From Lamellibrachia satsuma (taxonomy: Eukaryota; Annelida; Polychaeta; Sabellida; Siboglinidae), in NCBI GenBank assembly GCA_033239005.1, contig BSQZ01000014.1:3733501-3797500 (forward strand): a stretch of 64,000 nt of DNA, written 5' to 3'. Position numbers and translations under genes: made by a program. Numbering within the stretch: the first letter of the stretch is position 1; every line of letters begins with the position of its first letter. This document shows, piece after piece, positions 24,588-36,053 of the stretch. Under the pieces are notes generated by a model. It did not search any database and was not told where the DNA came from. It was given only the letters and a program-made list of their open reading frames with translations.

Positions 24588-27211
24588 TTGTTGCATAGCA
24601 CAGCACCAGTTACGTTAAATTGTTGTATAGCACAGCACCAGTTACGTTCAATTGTTGTATAGCACAGCACCAGTTATGTTCAATTGTTGTATAGCACAGC
24701 ACCAGTTATGTTCAATTGTTGTATAGCACAGCACCAGTTATGTTCAATTGTTGTATAGCACAGCACCAGTTACATTCAATTGTTGTACAGCACGGCACCA
24801 GTTATGTTCAATTGTTGTACAGCACGGCACCAGTTATGTTCAATTGTTGTACAGCACTGCACCAGTTACATTCAATTGTTGTATTGCACTGCACCAGTTA
24901 CATTCAATTGTTGTACAGCATGGCACCAGTTATGTTCAATTGTTGTACAGCACGGCACCAGTTATGTTCAATTGTTGTACAGCATGGCACCAGTTATGTT
25001 CAATTGTTGTATAGCACTGCACCAGTTACATTCAATTGTTGTACAGCACTGCACCAGTTACATTCAATTGTTGTACAGCACTGCATCAGTTACATTCAAT
25101 TGTTGTACAGCACTGCACCAGTTACATTCAATTGTTGTACAGCACGGCACCAGTTATGTTCAACTGTTGTACAGCACTGCACCAGTTACATTCAATTGTT
25201 GTATTGCACTGCACCAGTTACGTTCAATTGTTGTACAGCACTCCACCAGTTACATTCAATTGTTGTACAGCACACCACCAGTTACGTTCGATTGTTGTAC
25301 AGCACTGCACCAGTTACGTTCAATTGTTATATAGCACTGTACCAGTAACATTCAATTGTTGAATAGCACTGCACCAGTTACATTCAATTGTTGCATAGCA
25401 CTGCACCTGTTACGTTCAATTGTTGTACAGCACTGCACCAGTTACATTCAATTGTTGTATAGCACAGCACCAGTTACATTCAATTGTTGTACAGCACGGC
25501 ACCAGTTATGTTCAATTGTTGTACAGCACGGCACCAGTTATGTTCAATTGTTGTACAGCACTGCACCAGTTACATTCAATTGTTGTATTGCACTGCACCA
25601 GTTACGTTCAATTGTTGTACAGCATGGCACCAGTTATGTTCAATTGTTGTACAGCACGGCACCAGTTATGTTCAATTGTTGTACAGCATGGCACCAGTTA
25701 TGTTCAATTGTTATATAGCACTGCACCTGTTACATTCAATTGTTGTACAGCACTGCACCAGTTACATTCAATTGTTGTACAGCACTGCATCAGTTACATT
25801 CAATTGTTGTACAGCACTGCACCAGTTACATTCAATTGTTGTACAGCACAGCCCAGTTACATTCAATTGTTGTACAGCACTGCACCAGTTACATTCAATT
25901 GTTGTACAGCACTGCACCAGTTACATTCAATTGTTGTACAGCACTGCACCAGTTACATTCAATTGTTGTACAGCACTGCACCAGTTACATTCAATTGTTG
26001 TACAGCACACCACCAGTTACGTTCGATTGTTGTACAGCACTGCACCAGTTACGTTCATTTGTTATATAGCACTGTACCAGTAACATTCAATTGTTGAATA
26101 GCACTGCACCAGTTACATTCAATTGTTGCATAGCACTGCACCTGTTACGTTCAATTGTTGTATAACACTGCACCAGTTACATTCAATTGTTGCATAGCAC
26201 TGCACCTGTTACATTCAATTGTTGCACAGCACTGCACCAGTTACATTCAATTGTTGCACAGCACTGCACCAGTTACGTTCAATTGTTATATAGCACTGTA
26301 CCAGTAACATTCAATTGTTGAATAGCACTGCACCAGTTACATTCAATTGTTGCATAGCACTGCACCTGTTACATTCAATTGTTGCACAGCACTGCACCAG
26401 TTACGTTCGATTGTTGTACAGCACTGCACCAGTTACGTTCAATTGTTATATAGCACTGTACTAGTAACATTCAATTGTTGAATAGCACTGCACCAGTTAC
26501 ATTCAATTGTTATATAACACTGCACCAGTTACATTCAATTGTTGCATAGCACTGCACCAGTTACGTTCGATTATTGTACAGCACTGCACCAGTTACGTTC
26601 AATTGTTGTATAACACTGCACCAGTTACATTCAATTGTTGCATAGCACTGCACCAGTTACGTTCAATTGTTGTACAGCACTGCACCAGTTACGTTCAATT
26701 GTTGTATAACACTGCACCAGTTACATTCAATTGTTGCATAGCACTGCACCAGTTACGTTCAATTATTGTACAGCACTGCACCAGTTAAGTTCAATTGTTG
26801 TACAGCACTGCATCAGTATCATTCAATTGTTGTACAGCACTGCACCAGTTACGTTCGATTGTTGTGCAGCACTGCACCAGTTATATTCAATTGTTATATA
26901 GCACTGTACCAGTAACATTCAATTGTTGAATAGCACTGCACCAGTTACATTCAATTGTTGCATAGCACTGCACCTGTTACGTTCAATTGTTGTATAACAC
27001 TGCACCAGTCACATTTAATTGTTGCATAGCACTGCACCAGTTACGTTCAATTGTTGCATAGCACTGCACCAGTCACATTTAATTGTTGCATAGCACTGCA
27101 CCAGTTACGTTCAATTGTTGCATAGCACTGCACCAGTCACATTTAATTGTTGTATAACACTGCACCAGTTACGTTCAAGTGATGTAAAACACTGCACCAG
27201 CTATGTTCAAA
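24588..27211. repeat. 32-bp satellite, about 82 copies
   Basis: Unit 'agcactgcaccagttacatt' + 'caattgttgtac'. Since 32 is not divisible by three, a 32-codon superperiod (three units) keeps all three plus frames open for long stretches. A higher-order duplication is visible: the variant string around 'acagcatggcacc' at 24,913 recurs 704 bp (22 units) later at 25,617. The 'cacaccaccag' variant at 25,271 recurs 735 bp later at 26,006, after one extra unit and a 1-nt deletion. The right third uses other variants ('ttgcatagc', 'ttatatagc'). Confidence 0.97.
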
Positions 27212-29430
27212 TGTAAAAATTTAAGCACACAATTCATCAGCCAGTTTATTTAATTAATCAATGCACACAGCAAAATGTGTTTTTAATTATTGAAATTGAC
27301 AGACGGTCATTAAGTGAATATCTTTTTATAATTAATCACTTGTAATTTATTTGGTTACAAATTTGTAATCAGCATGGGTAAAAATTTCCTAAATCATCTT
27401 TCTTGCTAACATTTTGGAAGAAATGATTTTATAAAGAATTAACACTTTTTGTTACAGCCAAAACACATGCCATATAATATTTATGACCACACCAACAATT
27501 GCGTCATTTAACAGTAGGTTCTAAATAACTAAAGCTTTAATTGTAATTTTTCTAGCCCCTTAATTAAGAACGGCGGACATCGCATTCTACCTGCAAGTAG
27601 GACCAACCAGGAAGACTCCAGTGGGAAATCCCCTCCAAAAACGATCGTATTTCACTAAGCAACTTGGCACTAAAGCAGGGTTGATGGCCAGTCAACATTT
27701 CTTTTTAGCAGCTGCCTTTTTGACAGTTGCAGGAGGGAGGGAAAAACTGGCCCCGACTGGTTCGCCAGTAAATACGCATCTATGAATAGTGCGTGAACAA
27801 CACTACCAGTGATTTGTGAAAAAAAATTGGTTAGTCAGCCCACACAAATCTTGTCAGACACGGTGTTCTGTTGCTAAATAGAACCAACTCAGTGATAAAT
27901 GCAGTAGGTCCTGGAGTTTCATCTTCGTATGCTGAAGCATCATCCAAATTAGCTTTTTCAAGTAACCTTGCGTACAAAACAAAGTACGCTAAGTTTCTAC
28001 ACTTTGTAAGTACACACACCACTTTGCTTACCAACACATTACAAAGAATGGATTTGGATATGGATATATGGGGAAATAAAAAAAACTTAAAACCAACATT
28101 GCCCTTCTGGCTCCTTGGAATGTGACATTTGATGGTTAATTACCTCTCAAGAAATTGTTTACATCTATTGTTAAGATAAAGGTATGTTGAGAACTTCAGA
28201 CACCTTACTTTTTGTGAACATTCCCGCTCCTTCAAACTGGACCAACTCTTGACCTTTACTAACTGACCATTTCCCACGCATGGGAAAACATCAACACTGC
28301 GCAGCATCTCAGATAAAACAAACAAAAGAATTATATTTGCACAAGAATCTGCCTTTCCCAAATTAGTAGTTTCTTTGTTCATTGTGTACTTTTTGGTTCT
28401 GACATCATTATACTATCTATAATAGTCCTTCACTTTCCTATTTTTATGTCAAAACACTGGAGCAGAATAAAAAATAAAAGGTCTTAAAAAGGAATACAGT
28501 GTTTACAATGTCTTGAAAAAGAATTACAAAATAAAGAAAGTGTAAAATGTCTGATACTCACAGACAATTTAATTCTCTGAAAGGTGAACTCATGCGAATG
28601 ATTCCCTATGAAGCTGAGAAAGCAACATGTCTAGACGTTCTCACGCAAGTCTAGACATGGTGAATATTGTATCATATTGTAATTTTTATTTTCCCGTAGC
28701 CATAGGGTAGTTTTAAACATAACTTGGTGCACTTGTAAGAATGCCTATAACACCACAGATGATATAAATAAATAGATATATATGTACTTATGAACACATG
28801 TCGGAGTCACTTAGTCTTTAGTTTAGAACAACATGGAAGTGCTATTCAGCATTGCTTGCCCAAAAGCACTGGTTAAACTAAAAGTTGAAAAAGGCAAAAT
28901 TGTTGCCAATGTGTCTTAGTTATAATAGGTGTTACAACAGTAATTCACTTCCTGTGGCTGCTTGCATTCACAGGTGCTGCTTCATAAGTGTGTCTGGTTA
29001 ACATTATAATCATCAGGGGGCAGCACTTTGCAGACTTGCACTCCTGTTGGACAAATTAATCTCCCACAGCCTGCTTTTGCCGATAATCATTACCAATTTC
29101 GTCATTTATCCTTGAAAGCATTTAATATATATTTTCTCAAAAAATTTCACCGATACGATTGATTGAAATATAAAAAGTGTATTCCACTGCAGATGTATAG
29201 CTTTACCTGTAACATGATGTTTAAAATTAATTGAAGTTGTAGCATGGAATAATGCAGTTGTAATGAGAAGAAAAAAGAGGAAGTAACGTACAATACTTAA
29301 TTAAATAATATGTTTTACAAAATTAATGTATGTCCAAGTTATGACATATTAAGTTGGACTCCACTTCCTGGAGAAGATTATATTACATAATTTTAAGCTG
29401 TACTTTCAAAGTTTCATTGATTTTTTTCAG
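27212..29430. other. AT-rich region upstream of the UGT gene, exon signals unresolved
   Basis: At 27,852-28,002 a plus-strand frame runs from an acceptor-like 'cacaaatcttgtcag' to a donor CACTTT|GTAAGT, but the minus strand of the same stretch is equally open (...DDASAYEDETPGPTAFITEL...). This region should hold the 5' non-coding exon(s) and promoter of the UGT gene. I cannot place them. Confidence 0.3.
29415..29430 (+). promoter_or_regulatory. 3' splice acceptor before the UGT coding exon
   Basis: 'attgatttttttcag' ends at 29,430, 42 bp upstream of the ATG. It is a canonical pyrimidine-rich acceptor, implying one or more upstream non-coding exons. Confidence 0.6.
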
Positions 29431-29472
29431 ACTTTTCCCAGTATCACAACACAGCTGAAAGAAACAGAAGCC

Positions 29473-31047
29473 ATGAATTGCCACATGCTCCTAGTTGCCA
29501 CCATGCTGGCGGCAAGTGGCATCCCGTCCGTACGGACAGCCAACATTCTACTCTACCCATTTGGGCATTGCGTTAATTCACATCTGCTCAACTTCGAGAA
29601 GCTTGCCGCGATTCTGCTCCAAGATGGCCACCAGGTGACGATGTTGGTACACGACAACTATGACGGTCCACATAGCGGGGTCAACCTCTCCAGAGTGAGG
29701 CTCATCCACTTCAAATCACCTGAAAACGTCAGCGTGATCTGCGGATTCAAGTCGCTGCAGACTTTCCTCGACACCCCCTTGTGGCAGATTGTGGCAACAT
29801 TCTACAAATCGACGTTCGCTTTCTGTGACAGCCTCCTCGCTGATCATGACATTCTGCAGCAGATTAAACGCGAGAAATTCAACCTCGCAATCTACGATGC
29901 TGTCGACCAATGTAGTCGAATCCTTGCCGACTACATTGACATCCCTTTCATTGTGTTCTACACCCAGGGCCTCGAGAATGTCTTCCCCCGACATCCTGCC
30001 TACCTCCCGTCACTCCTGACGACATACTCCGACTCGATGACACTGTCGCAGCGCGTCATCAACACGTTCGGCTACATTGCCCAGAAACTGATCGCGTACA
30101 CAACACTGAAGTACTACCAGCAACTGAAACTGTCCCATGGCATCAACACAACGCTTCACATACAGAACAGCTACAAGTCTGCATCACTCCGATTCATTCT
30201 GGGAGACCACGCACTCGACTACGTTGGCCCCATGCAACCGTCAGACATTCTCATTGGTGGATTCGTTCAGTCGGAACCGAAGATGATCCCGTCACACATC
30301 ACTGACTTTCTTGATGAGACGGGAGACGAAGGTGTTGTCTTGTTCAGTTTCGGGTCAATCCTCAAATACTACGGGCCTGTGTGGAGGGAGATCTTCGCAG
30401 AAGCGTTGGCACGGTTACCACACCGAGTCATCTGGCGTTACAATGAAACCCTGCCCCGTAACCTTGGCAACAACACGATCCTGGTGCCATGGTTACCTCA
30501 GTCCGACCTACTTGCACATCCGAAGGTGCAAGTATTCGTGAGTCATTGCGGACTGAATGCTGCCTATGAAGCCTCGTACTACGGTGTCCCAGTTGTCGCA
30601 ATCCCGCTCTTTGCCGACCAATCGTATCAAGCGACCAAGCTCACGTTGCATGCCGACATGGGTGTGAAAGTATCGATACATTCCCTGGATGCCGATGCCC
30701 TCTACAATGCTATCATGGCTGTCGACACGAACTCTCGTTATCGACTCAACGCAAAACGAATCTCGTTCATCATGAACAATAAACCACAGCGACAGCAGAG
30801 TGTGATCAAACACTGGGTCAACTATGTCATCCAGCTACAGGGGGCGCCACATCTAAAGTCAAAAGAACATGACCTGACGCTCTGCCAGTATTTTATGTTT
30901 GATGTTATTTCCATCCTCCTAGTTAGTTTTGTTTCCATGGTAGTTGTAATGTTTTTCTCTACAAAGTTTGCCTTTAAAGCAGCCGTACATCTGCTTGTGA
31001 CACATGCAGCGACAGCGACAACGAGCGATTGCACATCTGTCCACTGA
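29473..31047 (+). CDS. UDP-glycosyltransferase (UGT family), membrane-anchored
   Basis: Complete single-exon frame of 524 aa, the usual length for animal UGTs, which transfer a sugar from UDP-sugar to small lipophilic acceptors in the ER lumen. Seen: signal peptide (about residues 1-23); acceptor-binding N-terminal half with candidate catalytic His37 (NSHLLN) and partner Asp142 (YDAVDQC); donor-binding half with WLPQ (340-343) and the UGT signature from Phe355 (FVSHCGLNAAYEA) through GVP (371-373) to Asp382-Gln383; membrane segment about 475-495; tail of about 29 residues. Sequons for N-glycosylation at Asn71, 85, 225, 324 and 333. Oddities: Cys359 where most members have Gly or Ser, Ala363 for Ser/Gly, Gln386 for the usual Asn, and no dilysine ER-retention signal at the C-terminus. 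The coding GC content is clearly above the flanks. The ATG at 29,473 is first in frame and followed by the signal peptide. The substrate cannot be told. Confidence 0.95.
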   Translation: MNCHMLLVATMLAASGIPSVRTANILLYPFGHCVNSHLLNFEKLAAILLQDGHQVTMLVHDNYDGPHSGVNLSRVRLIHFKSPENVSVICGFKSLQTFLDTPLWQIVATFYKSTFAFCDSLLADHDILQQIKREKFNLAIYDAVDQCSRILADYIDIPFIVFYTQGLENVFPRHPAYLPSLLTTYSDSMTLSQRVINTFGYIAQKLIAYTTLKYYQQLKLSHGINTTLHIQNSYKSASLRFILGDHALDYVGPMQPSDILIGGFVQSEPKMIPSHITDFLDETGDEGVVLFSFGSILKYYGPVWREIFAEALARLPHRVIWRYNETLPRNLGNNTILVPWLPQSDLLAHPKVQVFVSHCGLNAAYEASYYGVPVVAIPLFADQSYQATKLTLHADMGVKVSIHSLDADALYNAIMAVDTNSRYRLNAKRISFIMNNKPQRQQSVIKHWVNYVIQLQGAPHLKSKEHDLTLCQYFMFDVISILLVSFVSMVVVMFFSTKFAFKAAVHLLVTHAATATTSDCTSVH

Positions 31048-32540
31048 AACCTTCACAGCAGGCATCATTTCATGCAAACACCAGTACTCGCTTTCAAAAA
31101 ATTCTTCATAAAAACAACAATTACTGATCTGTCTGGAATCACGTTTGCCCCAGTGGGTTCTGTTTTAGAGTCCTTGCCTTGCAATATCAACCGACTGTGT
31201 AATCTGTAAGTAAAATATTTCGGGTAATAATAGAATACTTTTGGGGCCAACTGACCCATGTTTAGTTTGTAAAAAATCTTTGGCAACTGAGGAGACATTC
31301 TACTGGTGCAGCCAGAGTATGAAATAACTAAGAACAAGGAATCTATTGTTTACAACATGAATTAGATAAGTGGTCCCATTGCATTTGGCAACGCATAAAC
31401 ACACATTACTCCCTGACACCCGGCATATATGTTAAGTAATGTGACTGACCTCTGGGTCATCACCACGGTAACTGCCATGTAAACAACCGTGTCTTCATCC
31501 AAGTATTTTACAAAGATTTTGGTGTCTCACTAGTTCGCTACATTCTGTGTGTTTCATACAGTGATTTTGTCAGGCTTCCTGTAGAGATTTATCTTCTAAT
31601 GAAACAATGCGTGAAAGTATTTGACATCCAATCATAACCATTCCTGTGATATCAGTTTTCTCATAAAAAGGAACTTTACTACATGATCAGGCAAACAATA
31701 CTGATCATACCGAGCACTTTATCACAAGTCAGACGTGTTCACAATTGTGTTGCATGTATATTTGTATCCACAACTTGTATTATAAGTATTAATTTACACT
31801 CCTTGACAAGCCTAACTCAACTTCTTTGAGGAAGGTTGCACTAATTTTTAGTTATATTACCATGACAACCGAACATATCGGGACACAGCCACTTTACATT
31901 GTTTATTTACAAATTATTTATTTATATATATTTTTCAATGAAAATTTAGTATTGTTACTACTAACTTTGGACATCTCATCATGAGCAATTGTACAGCTGT
32001 TGCATTTGTATAACAAAGATGGAATTTGTTTACAAAAACATAATTTTTTCTTGAAAGCACATTTTCTTGTAATATTGTTATTTTTTAATAGCATTACTTT
32101 ATGGATGGGAAGAGAAGATATGATTAAAAAAGAACTATGACCGTGCAAAATAAGTAACTTTCATCTTTCACCAACTGTCTTTACTTTTAAGTAAAAAAAT
32201 TTTACCATGAATTTGAAGTTAGTATTATCAAATAATTAGTATGAATGTTATAAGAATGTGAATTGTTGTAGTATTTGTTTACATACTGTATGTATATATT
32301 TATTAGCTATATAATGTTATTGCATTACATCTTCATTGTCACTGTTAAAAATAAGAATTTCTTATTTTGTTGTCTGAGGGTTTGTTTCTGTTACGGTGAA
32401 TGGACCGTTTAATTCTTGATCCATCACATGATGTGGAACTTTTATGTGAGCATGTCTCAATATTTTATTAGTTTGCTCTCGTGCATGGTCAGTATTTGTA
32501 TCTCTGTTGTGTGTGCAATAAAACTGTATTTTATTAAACA
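31048..32540 (+). other. Probable 3' UTR of the UGT gene
   Basis: AT-rich, no competing gene, and several ATTTA words that could destabilise mRNA. It ends at the polyA signal at 32,517. Confidence 0.55.
32517..32522 (+). promoter_or_regulatory. Polyadenylation signal AATAAA (UGT gene)
   Basis: AATAAA is followed within 25 bp by a GT-rich 'tgtttgtgtttt' element, the standard cleavage-site layout. It lies 1.47 kb past the stop; earlier weaker signals may also be used. Confidence 0.55.
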
Positions 32541-32743
32541 TGTTTGTGTTTTACCCAGCTTTATACAAAATACCCCAGGTAAATCACACTAGTGCCCAAC
32601 TCTAGTAACCTGATTTGTAATTTGTTCAATGCAGGAAAAACATTGGTGTGACTAAATTGTTTACCCTTGTTTACTTTGTCAGCAGTTAAACCTCCAGGTT
32701 ATTATCTTGACAGACTTTATATCACAGTGCAACCTCACTATTA

Positions 32744-34192
32744 CAGGGATGTGACAGGCACAAGAGGAAAAACCCTGAAATAATCTGACAAGATAGTAAG
32801 AGCCCGAAAGAAGAAAGGGGGCGTTGGCCAAAGGTTAACGCATGGGAGAGTGCAGGAGGGGGCAACCCCCTCCCGCTAGGGGGGTCTGGGTCCTCCCCAG
32901 GAAAATAAAAAAATAAGATGCTTTGTGGTGAATTCTGAGACACTTTGGAGCCAAAACAAAAAGTTCAAAATCAGGACTCTCACAAGAAGCAAAATAACAT
33001 TTCTGACTTTTTCTAAAACAAAATACATTTCAGATTGGGAGGAGTGGGGGGGGGTCAACCTACAGAGTTATCTAACAGCTATGCTTCAAACTGTTTGATC
33101 CATCTATCCATCAGGTCTGATCATGGTTTTTAACATGCCGTGTCATCAATGTTTTGACAGTTGGGTTCCAATATACGTGTAAGTTTTATATTTTAATAGA
33201 ATCTAAATTCTTAAGTCTTCTTCCTTTACTTTCAACTGTCGTTATGCCAATCGTCTATTGGTCATCCTTCAAAACAACCAGCAAACAACTTCTTATGTAG
33301 ATTCTAGCTTTAATTGTAAATATTTTGCCAGATAGATTTTTTTTAAATCAGCCTGTCCCAACTAAAGTAATACTCTGATTTGGTGTGAATAATATTTAAC
33401 CTCACCCTCTCACCATCCCCCTCCATTCAAAATACGAAATATAAAATGAGTGCATATTAGATTTAGTGCATATTATCGCCCACTAGACACTTGTAAAAAA
33501 GCTCAGCTCAGCTTTGACTTCTATCGTTACCCCCTTAATGAATTAATGGGTGGGACACATGAAAACAACTTCAGATATAAATTAGACTCTGAATTTGATG
33601 TGTCATCACGAATCGAGAGAAAAAACTTAGGAAGAGTTGATGTAGGCTCTAATTAGAATTTTCGGCTCCCAACTGGATAAATAGATAGTGAAAAATAACC
33701 TATTTTTAAAATAGATTTCTGACCAAAAGTAATAGATGGAGCAAGAAAATATTTATCAAACTGATAAAATGATTATATTTTATTAGCCATTTGTGCGGCT
33801 GTAAGAGTGGATGGCTTTCAATGGGGCATATTTGAACTAGATTTTCAACTGAAGTGATTTATAACTCTCCTGTTCATTTGGCAACCATTGGCAAGATGTG
33901 CAGATGACTTGGTTTCTTTCAAATGATCCCATTGGTGGAGAGGGCCAACACTCTGCATATTCATGCAAACACATTTATTGTATCAAAAACAGTTGGAGAA
34001 ATGTTTGTTGACGGCATTGGGAAGTAACATGTGGGTAGTGACACATGGGTAGAGTTCTCCAGCAAAAAAACTAACCGCAAACAAAATATACAATAACCCT
34101 ATACCCCCCCAGATTCTTAAACCAGATTCACACAAATCACAAAAATGCAATTTTTTGGAAATCTGTTAAAAACCAGAAAAATCTCATCCCTG
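32744..34192. mobile_element. TIR transposon inserted in the palindromic MITE
   Basis: The 1,449-bp element has termini CAGGGATGTGA and, reverse-complemented, CAGGGATGAGA, with a perfect 6-bp target duplication, CTATTA, at 32,738-32,743 and 34,193-34,198. The CAGGGATG start is hAT-like, but a 6-bp duplication is unusual for hAT (normally 8), so the superfamily is open. No transposase; a plus frame at 33,450-33,656 is unrecognised. Subterminal hairpin-rich 'cccctcccgctaggggggtc' at 32,868. Confidence 0.72.
33223..33289 (+). repeat. 67-bp segment repeated at 34,673-34,739
   Basis: Direct repeat 1,450 bp apart with about 3 mismatches ('cctttactttcaactgtc' ... 'aaacaaccagcaaacaac'). One copy is inside the TIR element and the other outside it, so it is probably a fragment of another dispersed family. 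Confidence 0.75.
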
Positions 34193-34247
34193 CTATTAAG
34201 GTCACCCTCGGTACTTGACCAAACTGACCTGAATAGCGAGGTGAGTG

Positions 34248-34910
34248 TATCAGCAGGAATAATGTCCTATACTTTGCTGTTATGGAAATATTATAAACCA
34301 AAGCGATAAACCGAACAAAAAGTCATGCGAATTTCCCCAGTCGTCAGCTTTATTGTACAAACTATCACTGACAGCAAAAAGAAGTGAAAGAACCATGATT
34401 TAGTGGATGTCAACATGTTTTTTATGACATTACCTAGGTAAATGTGGGAATAAAAACATTGTTTTTCCACTAAAAACACCAGCATTGAGTGATGAGAGAA
34501 TGATATATATATCCTTGTGAAAGTCTAGACATCGCATTTCTCTGTTTTTTGGACCATACTACGAGGTACAAATAACTGATCTTCCTGTCTCCACATTGCA
34601 CAGCCATGCACCGATGTGCATCACCAACCAAGAATCGCACCAACGTGCGTCACCAATCCATGACGCCAAACACCTTTACTTTCAACTGTCATTATGCCAA
34701 TCGTCTACTGGTCATACTTCAAAACAACCAGCAAACAACGAACCTTGTTGCAATGACGAGGAACCTACACTACCTGGATTGTCTTGTGCCTGTATTTCTA
34801 CTCACAGTTCGGAACATTTTCACTCTGCAAAAGTTGTAAAGCTGAAATTCATCACAAGAACATAATTAAAAATGTTTCCTCAACTGATTTAGCCTGTCGC
34901 AAATCCGGTT
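34248..34910. other. Unannotated sequence
   Basis: Contains the second copy of the 67-bp repeat (34,673-34,739). Two overlapping plus frames (34,596-34,865) have no recognisable domain. Confidence 0.4.
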
Positions 34911-35363
34911 CATTGGTGTCCAAATATGTAGTGTTTGAATAGTTTATGCAACACCCAGTCAATTGAATAAAAAATGCCTACTTTTGTTCTAATCATCGAA
35001 AGAATTGACTTTAGTCGTTAGATCTGGTAAGGATCAAAATAGTGGATATTCAAAATGGTAAACGCTGTGTGAGTCAATGCTGATCATGGGCGTGACCTCC
35101 ATCCTCTCAGCAATCACATGACAAAGTTGCGAAATTTCACCAAAGAACAAAATCATGATTTTTAAGAATTTTGATTTTCACATCAATAAATGTTTGAACA
35201 AGCATTAACTAATTTAATAGTTTGACTGATGATTTCACGAAAACGCCATAAAAAAGTTGCACAAACGAGCTGGCATGTTGTAGTGGATACTAGGTAGGTT
35301 TGGTTTTTCACAAACTTTATTTGAAATAAGCCTAGCAAAAAAAATCAAACTGATTAAGCACCT
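34911..35363 (+). mobile_element. Dispersed repeat 'rep-A', copy 2
   Basis: Reverse complement of 14,005-14,460. Its right end ('gattaagcaccttTAA') is the insertion point of the piggyBac-like element that follows. Confidence 0.72.
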
Positions 35364-36053
35364 TTAACCCATTAGAGCCTGCAACGGCCGCGGCCAGCCG
35401 CTCTGTCCAGTCCTGGAACGGCCGCCGCTGGCCGCATACAGGACCCACAAAAAATCCTGGTGATTAACTACTGAACTAAATGCTACCAAATTTTGCCACA
35501 CCCTAGCAGATACATTTTGCAGCAACGTCAGCTCGTTACATGCATGGGCTGCCCTTTTCTTGATTTTCATCGGTTTTTTTCAAGCCATCTAAAATATTTA
35601 TTTCTATATTTTTTATGACAAATAAAATATGGTGTAACCTGAAAAATAACTGTCAAAATTTGATAATTTTTTCAGTGGTGCAAAGCTAACACATATAGCT
35701 ACATTTTCTTCATTGGGTTGCATAGGGTTATAGCATGGGATCATTGTCAAATGTCAGTCGCAAGGTAGAATAACTTTAGTTTAACTTTTAGTTTAAAAGT
35801 TTAACAAATTTACTATTTTGTCTTCACAAATTGTGATCAAATGTCAACATTTTATTAATATATCCTATTTCTATGTACACAGGCATGTGGAGAAATTACT
35901 ACTCTTCAAAATAAACACAACTTGTAATTGTCAATATTGAATAGTTTTTTCAACAGATTTCTCAACACAAGGAGTAAAATCACTTGAAATTTGCCAGAAA
36001 TCCTGGGAACAGGGGAACATGTTTTTATAAAATGATGGGGCCTATTGGGTTAA
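35364..36053. mobile_element. piggyBac-like MITE inserted at the TTAA of rep-A
   Basis: TTAACCCATTAGAGCC begins it and GGGGCCTATTGGGTTAA ends it: inverted CCCAWTAG termini flanked by TTAA, the piggyBac target duplication. The rep-A copy at 14.0 kb has a single TTTAA at the equivalent place and serves as the empty site. A GC-rich 'ggaacggccgccgctggccg' type repeat lies near the left end. Confidence 0.8.

Larger units (their letters stand above)
32725..34247. mobile_element. Palindromic CAGT-type MITE split by a later insertion
   Basis: If 32,744-34,192 and one copy of CTATTA are removed, the flanks join into a palindrome of about 70 bp. Its left arm (aacctcactattaaggtca) pairs with its right arm (tgacctgaatagcgaggt). 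The CAGTG start and this arm sequence are typical of mariner/Tigger-type MITEs. Confidence 0.7.

Noticed and set aside
24716..26788. Several 90-225 codon plus-strand frames, Cys/His/Ser-rich
   Set aside because: All arise from the 32-bp satellite in rotating frame. There is no splice, promoter or codon-position signal.
24588..27211. CRISPR-like array (regular 32-bp repeats)
   Set aside because: Units abut with no unique spacers and the context is eukaryotic. It is a satellite.
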